From Calendula officinalis (lineage: Eukaryota; Streptophyta; Magnoliopsida; Asterales; Asteraceae), in contig OY970825.1 in the NCBI GenBank assembly GCA_963853835.1, forward strand, positions 41,512,908 to 41,576,907: a stretch of DNA of 64,000 nt, written 5' to 3'. Both the position numbers and the translations under genes were made by a program. Every line of letters begins with the position of its first letter. Positions within the stretch are counted from its first letter, which is position 1. The notes beneath the pieces are model-generated. The model was not told where the DNA came from. It did no database searches and saw only the letters and a program-made list of their open reading frames with translations. Below, piece by piece: positions 1 to 13,080 of the stretch.

Positions 1-2346
1 AATTGATTGCTTATTGATTTGGGACACCTCATATGTGTCGGGAGTTGTGTAGATATAAGTGATGCATGCTTACATGTCCCTTTTATTGAAACTTGGACTA
101 AGATTAGTGTGTTATGATGTATGGATTAGTCTAGTATAATCAAAGTTATGAATAAATGTTATAAAAGTTTGAATCTTTTCTGGATTGTCGGGACACACAT
201 AGTGTCTCAGTGGTTAAAGTTGCATGTTTCCATATTGTACAAATTGGTGATAAGTTGATTGTAACTGTTTGTTTGTTCCTTCACTTTAGGAGACGCGAAG
301 AGAATTGGATGTATGTCGGTTTCGGTCCCAATATATGTGACCATGGACCGAATTGAGTATGATAGTAATTATTGTAAATTGTGGGAATGTGATGCTTGTA
401 ATTAAAATGGATGGAATTGTATGCGTGAATTGAATAGTCCATGTAGGACTAGTGGTTGTTATGTGAAAAAGGGAAACTTTTATTGTGACCTGTCGGGTCA
501 CATGTAGTGACTTGTATAGGAAGAGTCGGAAATGCATGTCCAAAGTGAATAGATTGATACTTGCTTTTGTTATAGACGTTAATTATGACAGATAGTCAGT
601 GATAAATACTGAATGGCCTGAAATGTTTATGATGAAATCCTGATTGTTTTCCTATGTTGAATTTGGAATCTAGAGTGTGACTAATGAACTGTATGTTTAG
701 ATTATTTTGAGTTGGCTTGCGATAGTAATAATTGAAGATAAAAGAGGTTGTTAAGTGATTGCATTGATTATGAAATTATTTGAGACAAGTTTTGAAATTA
801 GATGATTATATTAAAATGATTTATGTTAATAAAAATTGATCATAGTTGGAATTGGTAATTTTTAAATTACTCAAGGTGATGATGATGTTTTATTAATTAT
901 AATAGAAGTTGTCAAATTAAGGTCATGAGGTTCTATGCATTAAGAAATATGTTTCTAGATCAAATAACATATTAGAATGATAAATGTTGTTTATGCTTAA
1001 TTGTGGAGTGAATCGATGAATTTACTATGCTATTTGAATGTTAATAGGTAAGAGTCAAGAACTAGTTAAATTGTAATTAGTTGAGTGGATGTTTAATTGA
1101 AAATGGTTATTAGTCATAACCTGAGTTTGACATGTTAAAGTTAAATATGTTAAGTGTGATTCATGATCGACTATTGTGTTATTTGTTAAAAGACTAGTTG
1201 TGATAGTGTTGGGTAAAATTGTTAGTTAAAAAACTAGTTTGGATTTTGTGTCTAAATTGTGAACTAGTTATAATGTTACTTGTATGTTTTATCACTCAAA
1301 TGACTAGATATATTAAATTAACATGTTGGATATGTTATTTTTGGCGGATGTGAAGTTACAATGTAAATTGGTGAAAATGTTAGTTTATAATGTTTTGGTT
1401 ATGAACTAGTAAGTGGTGAGTTGATAGTCTTGTGGTGAAATGGAGTTTTGTCTTGTTGAAATAACTAGTTAGTTATGAATTGTTAAATGGTATAATTATA
1501 GAAATTGTAATGGTGTTTGGAATTGTTATGATAAATTTCGCAATGTTGACCCGTTAAAGGAATTTAGTGTCAAGACTTGATTGAATGCACTTTAAAAATT
1601 ACTAGACTTTGATTATGATGATAATCGTTTAAGAATTGCGTTAGTTGGTTTTGGCAACTAGTTTAACATGTTATGAAAATAATAAAACAATTTTGGACTA
1701 TAAAACTTGTTTTGTTCCGTTTGGTCATGAAGTGTTAGGAAATTGATAAATGCTTAATTGCTAAGGACTTGATAGTGTCACAATGAATTGCTCGATTTTG
1801 ACCCGTTTGTGCTTAGAATGCAAAATTGATGTGACTTTATGATATGAAAGGGTATGTTTGAGAATTAATTGATTAAGACTGGTAATTTTGATTTGGAAAT
1901 TCTTAAAATTGTGGGTCGTTTAACGAGTTAAACTGTGCATGCTTGTAATTTCCGATAGAATAAAGAAGAAAACGAGTAGGTAATTGAGACTTGAGATAAT
2001 TGTTGTGACCTTGTGTAAGGAATGTTTTGATCATATGCTTGTGGATCGCTTGTATGTCATGAGAAATTCTAACTCAACCATGAATGGTAGTTGCTATTTG
2101 ATTATCGAGATGTTTTTGAATTGGTGTATAGAGAAAATGAAATGAATTGATTGGATGTTTAAGGTAAAAGTTGTAATTGCTAAGTACGGTATGAGGTGTG
2201 TGACAAATTGGATGTGATGTTTTGATTCAGCATGTATGTATGAAATTGATTTGGAATAGAGTTGTAGACTTATTGTGATAAATACTTGCTATTTGAATAT
2301 TGTTGTTGGATTTCGGGGACGGAATCCTCTTTAAGGAGGGTAGAGT
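1..2346 (+). mobile_element. Non-coding internal end of a Ty3/gypsy element
   Basis: This stretch lies directly upstream of a polypurine tract and a 3' LTR, so it should be the 3' internal part of an LTR retrotransposon that starts outside the window. I find no gag or pol reading frame in it. It is very poor in C on the plus strand and rich in T and G. Short phrases built on TCGGGACAC or GGGTCAC followed by AGTGTC or AGTGAC recur near 22, 188 and 491. The matching Tekay element later in the window has coding sequence right up to its polypurine tract, so this element is probably a large non-autonomous derivative or heavily decayed. Confidence 0.55.
2311..2346 (+). other. Polypurine tract next to a 3' LTR
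   Basis: The bases TTTAAGGAGGG stand a few bases before the LTR start TGTAACATCC. The same arrangement, GGGACGGAATC then TTTTTAAGGAGGGGAGA, adjoins the 3' LTR of the complete Tekay element (reverse strand near 39262-39295). This supports plus-strand orientation and the LTR boundary at 2347. Confidence 0.7.
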
Positions 2347-5156
2347 TGTAACATCCTAAAACTGGCCTAGTTGTTTTAGGTATATATTGATATTTGATAA
2401 TGTCTATTTGACCATATGTGGAATAAATTGATTAAGTGTTAAATAAATTGATTAAGTGTTAAATTAATTGTTCGACCTTTTGTCCTTTTGTGATATCTTA
2501 ATCAAGGGATTAAAATATCCGGTTTCTGAAATGTTTAAAGGATTGTATGATTTTGATATCTTTGGATTCTCCTTTTAATATCGTTTCCGAATATATTTAC
2601 GTTGCTAAAAACAGAGCTCGTTTGATATTTTAAATAAATTAGCTACGAAATGGACTTTTATATTGTATTTGCTAATAGAGGGAAAAAGTCAAGTGGGTCC
2701 CCTCACCCATTGTTTGGACGGTTTGGGGAGTGGGGAAATCCTCCACTTTGTTTCATTTTCATCCATCTTTCTCCATCTCTTTCTCTCTCTACGTACACAC
2801 ACTCTCTCTCTCTCTCTAGAACCCCCATCATCTTCTTCATTGTTCTTGACTTCTTTTAAGATTACTAGCTCGTTTCTTGCTCAACCTTAAATCCGAACCC
2901 GTTTTTGAGTAGCTCTTGAGGTAAGCTTCAATCTATGGGTGTTCATTTTCGATTCCATGATAGTTGGTAAATTAGGGTTTATGTGTTCTTGAGTTTTGGT
3001 TGATGATTATTGTGTTAGATGTTATATTAAGTGTTTATGCAAAGCTTGACATGTATTGTTGCATGAGTACAAGTAATTTAGCACAAGGTACAACCTTTTT
3101 AGCAAAGTGTACAAGTTAGTGTATTATGTTAAAAGTAGGTTTTATGGGTTTTGACAAACCTTGGATTTCTTGTTGTTTGAATGCTTGGAATTGTTCATTA
3201 GGTTGAGAAAACATGTTTAGTAAGTTATGGATGTTGAGAAATCAAGTATTGTATGTTTTGGTGGTTTATGACTTGATTTGGGTGAGATTGTTAGTTAAAA
3301 CAATTGTTTAAGTTTATGAAGAAAGTATGAACCAATTATTGTGTTAAGTGACTAATTGGTGGAAAACATGGCATTGATGTGTTTTTACGGGTTTTGTTGC
3401 TTGGATATGTTAACATGATATATTCGATATGTTAGTTATGGATTGTGTTGAGATTCGGTGGGATTGATGAAATGCTAACTAGTGTTTGGATGTTTTTGGT
3501 TGAAATGATGAACTAGTAATTTGGAAGTAAAATACATGGATTGTTAGTATTTATGAACTTGGTGAATGGTTACAAGATTATGACTTGCTAGATGTAGTAG
3601 TCATGGGCCTTAGTTGTGAAATTGCTTATGTTATAGTCATGTTCGGGCTTTTGACCCGTTTGGGCCAATTAGTAGTAAGCGGCTTAAGAAACTTGGATTG
3701 TGCAAGTATAAGTGTTTTGTTAGAAATGTTATTGATAACAATTGGTGAATTGTAAGTGGATGATGTGGTTGTAGTTATAGAAAGTATTATTGTTTAATAA
3801 TCCGGTTTCGGCCCGTTCGGGCGATTAAATGGTGGATTGAACCAATTGTTGAATTGTGTATGTATAAGTGAGTTTAATATACTTATGTGTTAGAATTAGT
3901 ACTTTTAACACTTGGTGGAAGGTTAGTGTTCATTATTGTTAATATTGGTGATTCTTGATATGAACCGATTATTGACTCGGTGTTCTTTGATGTACAGGAT
4001 CCGAGGAGGAAACTCAGTGATATTAGCTCACTGAGTTACGGGAATTGAAGGTTATGGTGAGTGGACTTAACCTCAAACTTGTGTTCGGTTACAATCGGTT
4101 TGGTATTGCCTGTTGGGAAAAAGGTGCAGGAAAATACAGGAAACATGCAGCAAAATACAGGAAAAATGCAGGGAACTTCCCTGTAGAGAGTTCACGATCG
4201 TGAACTCTAGTTCACGGCGTGAACTCTAGTTCACGTTCGTGAACTATTGTTCACGATCGTGAACTTCAGATTTCAGGTTTTTTCGGGTCGTTTTCGGGTG
4301 CGAATCTTGACAGTTTGCTTGTTTCGTACCTGTTCGATCGGGTTAGATGAAATAGGGTATGTGCACATAGATGAAAAGGTTTTGCTTGATTGGTAGCAAT
4401 AACTCGGTTAGTGGAAATCGAGGATAGGTAAGAGGTCAGTGTCGGATGGATAACGGCTGGGCAAAGGGTATCGACTAATAGGGTATCCGACCTTACCTGT
4501 ATGCGTTACATGGTTAAGGGGAGGGAGTTGCCCGGGGTGTTGGATACGAAGCGCCAATGGTTACTGTGTTTCTGGCCAACCACGGTTTAAGGCCCGCAAA
4601 GACACCGTTCCTCAGTGATAGTGTTTACCCAACGCGGAGTTGTTTTATAACTTCCGTGTTAGCAATCAGAGATGTAGAATCTACTTCCGAGGTTAGTAGG
4701 CGGCGATGTAGGGTTACTTCCGTGCTTAGTGATTAGACAGTTAGCGGTTACTGGTTCGGTGGAACAGTGATTCAGTGGAACAACGGTTAAGTGGTTACGA
4801 GGAGTAACAATCGTAGAGATGTTGGTGCTTGCTTGTCGAGCTTTGCATAATTTGTAGTTTATGTTCATTCACTTAGCTTTGTGCTAATCCCTCCCTCGTT
4901 GAATCTTTTCAGGTTGATCGGTGCTTTGGACGAGATGATTGACCAAGCTCAATGGGTTGTGTTTGTAAAGTGAGCCATGTCGTTTAAGTGACACCGTTAT
5001 TGTATTGTTTAAGCAATGTTCATTTTGGGAGCTTATTGTGGGACCTTGTTTGTAAACTAAACTAAACTAAACCAAACTAAACTAACCTAGAGGATAACCT
5101 AATCGCCTTCGGGCATTTAAAAAAAAAAAACGCTTTCTAAATTTTGCGGTGTTACA
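2347..5156 (+). repeat. 3' LTR of a Ty3/gypsy (Tekay-like) element, 2.8 kb
   Basis: The repeat begins TGTAACATCC after the polypurine tract and ends GGTGTTACA, the same termini as the paired LTRs at 36937-39259 and 44179-46507. It has a TATA-like TATTTTAAATAAATTA at 2626-2641, identical to one in the next LTR, and a CT-rich stretch at 2780-2818. Possible splice sites are a donor at 2921, acceptor at 3997, donor at 4057 and acceptor at 4912. A CG-rich inverted-repeat cluster lies at 4190-4265. The 5' LTR is outside the window, so the target duplication cannot be checked; the following five bases are ATCGG. Confidence 0.75.
2626..2641 (+). promoter_or_regulatory. TATA-like element of the LTR
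   Basis: TATTTTAAATAAATTA occurs here and, unchanged, at 5483-5498 in the neighbouring related LTR. In both it lies just upstream of a pyrimidine-rich leader and a candidate splice donor. Identity between otherwise diverged LTRs suggests a core promoter; no transcript evidence is available. Confidence 0.4.
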
Positions 5157-5240
5157 ATCGGTGAAATGTATAAAATTCTTCGAAGTGGCTTCCGGTAGTT
5201 TGGTATAGTGTATTTCGAAGGCAAGGAATAATAGGATCTT

Positions 5241-7423
5241 TAACACATCCCAAAATCCGGCCTTGTAGTTTATTGACCTTAAGGTATTTTACAAAATGGT
5301 TACCTGGTTAAATGCTCAGTTAATTTAATTAGCCTCCTGTCTTTTGCGGTATTTTAACCAAGGGGTTAAAATACCCGACTTGTGATATATTTGAAATGAA
5401 AATGTGATTCTTATATCTTTAGATTCCTCGTTGAATTTCGTTTCCGGAAATGCTTTCGTTTTTAAAATTGGAGTCCGTTTGCTATTTTAAATAAATTAAC
5501 CACAAAAGGAACTTTTCAGATGAATACTGATAAAAGGTAAAAGCCAACAAGGGGGCCCCAATCCCCTTGCTTTGGGCGGATGTGGGAGAGAAAGAGGGAA
5601 CACCCTCTCTTTTCTTTTGTCCCATATTTGAAAAACATTATCCACATTCACTATTTCATTGCTTCCTTCTTCCTCCAAACACTCTCATTGTTCTTGAGCT
5701 CATTGTTGGTGAATCGTTGCTTAATCTCGAAATCTTGTTGCCTTTTTGTGATAGAAGAAGTCTAGAAGTAAGTTACTTATATTCCTTTACTTGTTTATGA
5801 TGTTCTTGAGCTTATTATGAACTAGGGTTTGAGATTGTTCCGTTTTGTGGTGGAATCTTGTTAAGGATGTTGTAGTATATGCTTATGCAATCTTTTACAT
5901 CGTTTCTCTGGTAGATTGTTGAAGGAATACAAGGTTTGGTGAAAATCACCTTCAACCTCCATTAATGGTGGATGTTGAAGGTGGGTTTTAACAAACCTTG
6001 GATTTCTTGATAGTTGAATGGATGGAATTGTTTATGAGGTCAAGAATACATGCTTGTTAAGTTATGGATGTTAAGAACCTAGTATTGCTAGCTAGATTGG
6101 TGAAGTAATCTAGCTAGTGATTGATTGTTTTGGGTCAAGATGGTGATCTAGGAATCGTGCAAGTATAACACTTGGAATTGTTGTAGTTGTGAACGTGATG
6201 GATTTGCTAAATGATTGTGAATTGCTAGTATAGGGATTTTGTGCTAGTTGAATGAATAGTGGAAGTGTTATAGTCATGTTCGGGTTTTTGGCCTGTTTAG
6301 ATCAACTAGTTGTAAAATGGGCTAGATGGTTATAAATGACTACTTGATGAGTTAAGTTTGTTAGACTAGTTGGTAGTGTCATAAAATGTGTATTTTTATG
6401 ATCCTTGAGTTGTGATTTGTTATATTGACGATTTTGTCATTTCGGTGGATTAATCACTAACTCGGTATACTTGTTACAGAAACCGGGAAGGAGACTCAGT
6501 GATACTAGCTCACTGAGTTAAGGAAATCGAGGATTGAAAGGCGAGTGGATTTAACCTACAACTCGGGTCTCGATTATTTTCCAATTGGTATTTTGCATAC
6601 TAGTAAAACGCAGGAAAATTGGCTGGCCTGGGAGTTCGCGATGCGAACTCCTCCTCGCGACCGGGAACATCGAACAGGGAATTCGCGGTTGAAACGTGAA
6701 GAGTTCGCGGGTCAGTTCCCGATGCGAACAAGAGTTCGCGAACGCAAACTGTAGTTCGCGACTGGGAACTGTTTCGCGACGTTTTCGTTGTGTTGTTCGT
6801 AGCTAGCCTACTTGATATGTATGCCTAGTGTTAGAGGAATACCATACATGACTATGTGCACATTCGGGACGAGGGCAGTGTCGGATGGATAACGGTTGAG
6901 CATAGTGTATCGACTAACAGGGTATTCGAACCTTACCTGTATATGTTGCATGGTTAAGGGGGTTTACTCGGGGTGTTGGATACAGCGCTATCGGTTACCG
7001 TGGTTTTGGCCGGCTATGGCTTAGGGCTCTGCAAGGCCACCGATACTCTCAATAGTGGTTACCCCAATCGGAGATGTTAACTTCTTACCTGCTTAGTGTT
7101 TAGCATAGTTAGTAGTAGCAATTCATTCACTTAGCTTTTGTGCTAATCCCTCCCTTATTGACACATTTCAGTTTGAAGGCTTGAAACGGGTCGGGATTTG
7201 GACGGGGCGTTTGACCATACGTTTTATAAGTGTTTTGTTTTAAGGAGCCTAGTTTTGTAATACCGTCTTTTAACTAACACTTTGGTTTGTAATATTTTGT
7301 GGGACCACGGCTTGTAAACCTAACGTAATTAGGAACTAAACTCAATGCTTACGTAACCTTTCGATTAACGCTAAAATGGATGTCTACTTTTAAAAAAAAT
7401 GATTTCAAAAATGTGGTGTTACA
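5241..7423 (+). repeat. Solo LTR of a Tekay-like gypsy element
   Basis: The 2183-bp repeat starts TAACACATCCCAAAATCCGG (the usual first TG is altered) and ends GTGGTGTTACA. ATCTT stands immediately before it (5236-5240) and after it (7424-7428), a perfect 5-bp target duplication, so it is a solo LTR left by LTR-LTR recombination. It is related to the LTR at 2347-5156: same TATA-like 16-mer, CTCAGTGATA/TCACTGAG hairpin at 6494-6520, and CG-rich inverted repeats at 6633-6780. Only 84 bp of other sequence separates the two LTRs. Confidence 0.85.
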
Positions 7424-7522
7424 ATCTTCAATAATGTAAATTTCTCCTTTCAATGCATTATAGACGAGTTACAAGCTTCTACTTTTACTTGGTTGAAACA
7501 CAGAGCTAGATATAAGAACTTA

Positions 7523-8150
<628 letters not shown>

Positions 8151-8153
8151 TTA

Positions 8154-8467
8154 CTTCTTCGATTTAAAATAAGTGATACATTTTGGGTTTTACGTTTATT
8201 AAGGCAAAAGATTATAATTATGGTTAAATTAGATTAATTGAATGGTTAGTGGGGTATGAGTCCCACACCTTTTGAATAAGAAATGCTTAATGGTGTTTAA
8301 ATGTAAAAAATAAGGGTAAAAATATCGTTTAACTTTATTAAAGTAGATAGTTAGAAGGTGTGAGTTTCATTATTTTCTTGTCAAATAAAGTAATTTTTCA
8401 AAGTATATCACTTATTTTGAATCACACCAAAAAGAAAAATGTATCAATTAATTTGTATCAGAGGAAG
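8154..8467. mobile_element. Stowaway-like MITE
   Basis: The left end CTTCTTCGATTTAAAATAAG and the reverse complement of the right end, CTTCCTCTGATACAAATTAA, both lead to a shared GTGATACATTTT or TTGATACATTTT. TA flanks both sides (8152-8153 and 8468-8469). The form resembles plant Stowaway elements with CTCCCTCCG ends. It abuts the preceding MITE and shares its TTA. Confidence 0.55.
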
Positions 8468-8509
8468 TATTATGGCCATTATGGTGTTTTTGTCCAATTT
8501 TGACTTTAT

Positions 8510-8637
8510 AGCGTTTTTTTTTGACTTTGCTAGCTCCTTGCTAGTGTTTTAGTATCATTTTTTTTTTCTCAGGTAGGGTCGAAGGTGATGGCATTGCTGA
8601 AACTCCTTCTACATCCTTTTGCCGTTCATTTTTTTTA
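8510..8637 (+). mobile_element. 3' tail of a 5'-truncated LINE
   Basis: This short piece matches the 3' untranslated end of the LINE at 55483-56108: GCTAGCTCCTTGCTAG, then GGTGATGGC, TGCTGAAACTCC and a closing GCCGTTCA. It contains no coding sequence. It is best read as an extreme 5' truncation. Confidence 0.55.
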
Positions 8638-9865
8638 AACATAGGTTACAAGAATTCAGTTTATGACTTCTAATTTACCACATTTTGCTCATATAAAGTA
8701 GTTATTATGTATGTATGTAAGACACACAAATTATCAATACTGAATTAAGCTAATTTGTTGACAAACAGTTTTAATTATATCTAGTATATTCTCACAAAAC
8801 TTATAAATTAAATCACTTGCATATTCTATATGAATAACCAATCAAAATTCACAAACTGAAATTCAAAATTCAGAAAAATCTAAAACAATAGTATAATATT
8901 ATTGTGTGCTTCTTCCATCATGGATATTTATTTAATAAAAATTATGAAAAGCATTATATTTGAACCGATATAGTAATATAATTGAAAACAGTAACTCTTG
9001 ACTAAAAGAGAATAAACGCGATCTTTTTATTAAAATATCTTTATGCGTTAGTTTCTATTTTGAAAATGAGACTACGACAATAACAGTAAGCGAACAGAGC
9101 AGCAGCCGACTAGTGTCTGAAAATAGACAGTAAATAGCTCAATTTGACGGTTCATGTCACGCTTTTAATTCTCAGCGTTCCCTTTTTGCCCCCTATTCTA
9201 CTCCTTCACATCAGCCTACATTTCACTATTCTCTCTACAAATTCACGAGGGTCTTTTATGTCAAACAAATACACAGTAAGGGTATTATTGTCCTAATAAA
9301 AAAGGCTTCAAGCCTTTTAACTTTGGAGATATGTTATATCACCGTACAAACTCCTTTAACAAGTTTTAAGCCTAGACTATACAAACATACTAATACGTGC
9401 ATAATTGCTAAGGATATGGAACTAAAAACTACGAAAACTAATTTAATCACAAAAAAGCCATATACGTGAATGTTCCATTGACAGTTTGTAATTGTTAGCA
9501 ACTATGATTTCAACTAGGAGCATCTTCCCATGTTTTCCTTAATATTAGGTTATGTATGTTAGTGTGTAACTTTCTAAGAATTAGCAAGTTTTTCTTACTT
9601 TTAATATTAAAGAAAGATATGAAAAGAGAAAATTGTTTCAAAGGTTTCTTTATCCTTTCTTAAATTCTTTAGAGATTAAATAGGCTTCTATCACATACTA
9701 GAAGTATAAATTATGTATGATGTAATTTTTTTGGTGTAAAAAATCACTTCCTAATTTTGTAGTAATAGTTTTACTTTTTTTAATCTTTTTCTAATTAAAC
9801 TTGTTGAAATTTACTATAGGAGAAAACAGATACTAGTCACAAATTGGGTACATGAAAGGCAAATT
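8638..9865. other. Intergenic, AT-rich
   Basis: I see no convincing gene or complete element here. The 9060-9260 part is somewhat richer in GC and pyrimidine-rich, but no reading frame or start context supports a gene. Confidence 0.5.
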
Positions 9866-9881
9866 AACTCTACAAAGTTAC

Positions 9882-10000
9882 CAAAGAGCTTATCGCCTAA
9901 CGATATCGAGGTGATCAGGTGTCTTACAAGGTTGTGAGTTTAAATATACCATCATGGACAAAATGGTATAGATTATGGAGTGTGTTTGCCGTTCAAAAGA
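9882..10000 (+). mobile_element. tRNA-derived SINE, degraded
   Basis: The copy is bounded by a 16-bp duplication with one mismatch: AACTCTACAAAGTTAC at 9866-9881 and AACTCTAAAAAGTTAC at 10001-10016. Inside are an A-box-like TATCGCCTAACGATA, a B-box-like GTGAGTTTAAATATACC and the 3' GCCGTTCAAAAG shared with the better SINE at 22951-23141. Confidence 0.65.
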
Positions 10001-10117
10001 AACTCTAAAAAGTTACATCTTAACTCTTAACCTATTTTCACATAATACGATTACCCTTTTACACACAACCTTGGGTGTTGTTTACTAGACCTATATCATT
10101 CCCACTTCGCTGTTATT

Positions 10118-10330
10118 AAGGGTGAGTATAGAGCAGTTTTTAACTAAAACCAAACTCCGAACTGAAAACTTTAGTTTTTATGAATTACAAACTGTAGGGT
10201 TTCGGCTTTTCCGGTTTCAGTTTTTTTCCAGTTTTTCTCAATAAACCGATTCGACTTCGGTTTGTTTTTTGGTTTTTTTGATTTCCTTAAAATTTACCAG
10301 TTTGTTAACTTAAAAGTTATAATTTAAAGT
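10118..10330 (+). mobile_element. Fragment of an hAT-type MITE
   Basis: TTAAGGGTGAGTAT followed by repeated AAACCGA, GGTTTC and CCGGTTT motifs resembles the left end and subterminal repeats of the complete hAT MITE at 21049-21698. No matching right end was found, so it is probably truncated. Confidence 0.4.
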
Positions 10331-10867
10331 TTAACTCATTTCCTTTGTCAAAAAAAATAAACTAGTAGTCCAAAGGTATGTTCTCAAAAACAAACAAGCA
10401 AAGAAGTGGTGGTGCTAACTGTGTCTTCAAACCGACGAAGACGTTGGGACATTAGTCAGTTTCAGTGTTAAGGGAACCCAAAGGTGTGAGCATTCTTCAA
10501 TATTAAAATAAATATCCAAACGCATTGCATGGTTATAAGACGGAGTTTTAAAGCGCACAAATCATAATATATCATACCCAAAACAGTTTCTCTACCTAAA
10601 GGTCGGGGTATGACTGTATACATCTTACCTCCTTCATACCCTCCTTTGAAGGGATTGGGTATCCTGGTTGTTGTTGATAAAGAATAAACTGTATACAAAC
10701 TAATCTCGATTATGTTACAACGTTAAGAGAACGTAAGAGGGACAAAAAGAAATTTACTTGTTAAAGTATTTTGTCACATTGTTGCTTTAAATTTCCAATA
10801 CTCACAACACCAATTTTAATCAAACTGTTTGGTTTGAGAACAATAACAGCAAATTGGGTCTTTAACA
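10331..10867. other. Intergenic sequence downstream of the DUF3054 gene
   Basis: I see no gene or repeat with definable ends. The 3' untranslated region and polyadenylation signals of the minus-strand DUF3054 gene should fall here. Confidence 0.4.
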
Positions 10868-13080
10868 TCACCATCTTCGTACCAATGATGTCAGCAACTG
10901 TAAAACAATAGCCAAACACTCAACTGTTAGAAATCCTTCTACACATTAATCTATAATTTGAAATTTTGTTATATAGCAGTTTATTTAATGTGTACAAGGA
11001 TTTATTATAAGTTTATTTAGAGCCGGATATGGCTAATAAGTTTTTTGTATAATAGCTACAACAAACAAAACTTACTATCAAAAGTTAAAACAAAATTAAA
11101 CCTAATTAGAAGGCTATCTTGTTTTTTCTAACCAAGAATGTTTTTTTTGGTTATTTATGCATTAAATCCTTGCATCATCAGAGATTGTCAAAAACATTGA
11201 AAAATTGTTACAACTTAAATCCTAACACTCAGGCTTTGTTTAGTTACATCTCTAGTTTCTCATCTTCAATTTTCTAGAAAATGGAAAGTTTTTTTTATGT
11301 CTAGAAAACTATGAAAAACATGTTCCAAATGTTTTCTTATTCCAGTTTAGAGAATAAGACAACCTTCCAATCTCTGGAAAGGAAAACAGTAATAAAATTC
11401 AGTTTTCAGAAATTTAGTTATAAAATTGAAAAAAACTGTTTTCTCTTTTCTTCGAATATTTTTTCCTTAGAAGTCAAACTGAAACAGGTTCTATATTTTT
11501 CAAGTTTTCATTTAGATTTTTTTTTTCTAGAAAACTGCTTCATTTTACTACAACTAAAAGCACTCTTACCTTCTACAACTGGTTATTGTATTCTATCTAC
11601 TCAAAATCTTATAGTTACATTTTTCATATATTGAATAAGAGAAGGTGATTATCGGTTTAACCTAATTAAAATTTTATCCCGTTTCTTCTCGCAAGAACAC
11701 CCTTTTATTGGTTCTTTATGCATAAAATTCTTAAATAATCAGAAATTGTCAAAACACTTGAACAATTAATAGAAGAAACATACTATTATTCTCTTTTTTA
11801 TCTTTTGAAAAAGAGAAGGTGATTAACTGATTACTAGAAGAAAAGTAAACCAAAAATTTAAGAAACATACCTCAAACAACTCAAAAGGACTGCCACGTTT
11901 GTACATGTCGTTTTTTTTGCTTTTATCATCAGCTAAAATATTAGATATAAAAGTTCTCCAGCCTATAAGTAATACAGCAGTGCTACCCATTGTAACCGCC
12001 ATAAACTGAATTGGAGGGATGTGACCTATACCTGTCGCCCTTATTAATATTCCCAACTGAAAATTAAATAAATTGTTAAAAACATGATCAACAAGGAAAC
12101 ATAAAACAGCTTGATGGTAAATATTAAACGTAGGCAGAGTTTGTTGAAGTCAAATACAAAATAAAACTTACAGGGATTCCAACAGCCCAAGATTTAACAG
12201 CAGCTGTAATGGCGTTGGTCTTACCATTAACGCCTCTACCATCATCTCCATATCCACCAAGAAAATAAGCACTTAAAACCCACCCTGATAATAAACATCT
12301 ATAACGTTTTAACAATTTCTATAGTTTATTAATAATTTGATGATATAAAAAGATAGACTAATACCAGCAATAAACGGGTCAGCAGTTCGCAAAGTTTCCC
12401 CATCAAAAACAGAGAATCCATGACTAAACCTTCCGATTGCTGAAAAAATTAGAATTGCCAGTACATCTCCACCCGAAAGTAAAGCCACTTGGCTGAAATG
12501 AATTAACAACAAGTAAAATTAATAATCAGCTGATGGATTTCGGTTTGATTTAACAATTATCAGTTGTGTAATTGTTTAGCAATTTGAATTATTTAGCAAC
12601 TAAGGACTAATAACAAGTCAGATAATCATAACTAATTTGAATAAGCGAGAAAATAATTACATAAAATATTCTATTTACAAGCAAACATACATACAGAAAT
12701 GAAAAGATGAGGTGAATTTACCCCCATTTTCTAAAACGGGAAGTTGTATCGGGCTTTTCAAATTGAATGACGCCTTCAAGAGGAACGTTTTCCTGGCTGA
12801 CGACGGAGATGGGTTGGGTTTCGGAATCGGAAAAACTAGTCGAGGGTTTCGGTTTATTGGTGACGTCAGCGTTAACGATTACAGTTCGGAGGTTGGATAA
12901 CGATGTGGTAGTGGTGGTAGATAAGAATTTGGGGCGGCGATTTGAAAAAAGAGGTGGATTAGGGTGGGTGAATTTGGGGGGATGTAGGGTTCGTGTGGAT
13001 AAACCGGAGGTTGTGGTGGTGGCTGTAGCTCCGGCGGGAGGTTGACTTAGGTTGAGATACATTGTTTCCGGTTTCCCCAA
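10868..13080 (-). CDS. DUF3054 family plastid membrane protein
   Basis: The gene has five exons: 13080-12722, 12492-12365, 12284-12172, 12056-11871 and 10897-10868. All introns are GT/AG. The 816 nt join in frame to 271 aa. Residues 1 to about 85 are rich in Ser, Thr and Pro with few acidic residues, as in a chloroplast transit peptide. The rest has hydrophobic segments such as GGDVLAILIFSAIGR, ADPFIAGWVLSAYFLGG and MAVTMGSTAVLLIGW, and a C-terminus RGSPFELFE then LLTSLVRRW, which I recognise as DUF3054, a bacterial and plant family of unknown function. A second ATG at 13062 is also possible as start. The last exon encodes nine residues plus stop after a 973-bp intron. A regulatory or transport role is not established. 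Confidence 0.87.

Noticed and set aside
2650..2890. Two overlapping plus-strand frames of about 70 aa
   Set aside because: They fall in the CT-rich leader of an LTR; low complexity, no homology.
12767..13045. Plus-strand 92-aa frame
   Set aside because: It is antisense to exon 1 of the DUF3054 gene, which has matching splice sites and homology.
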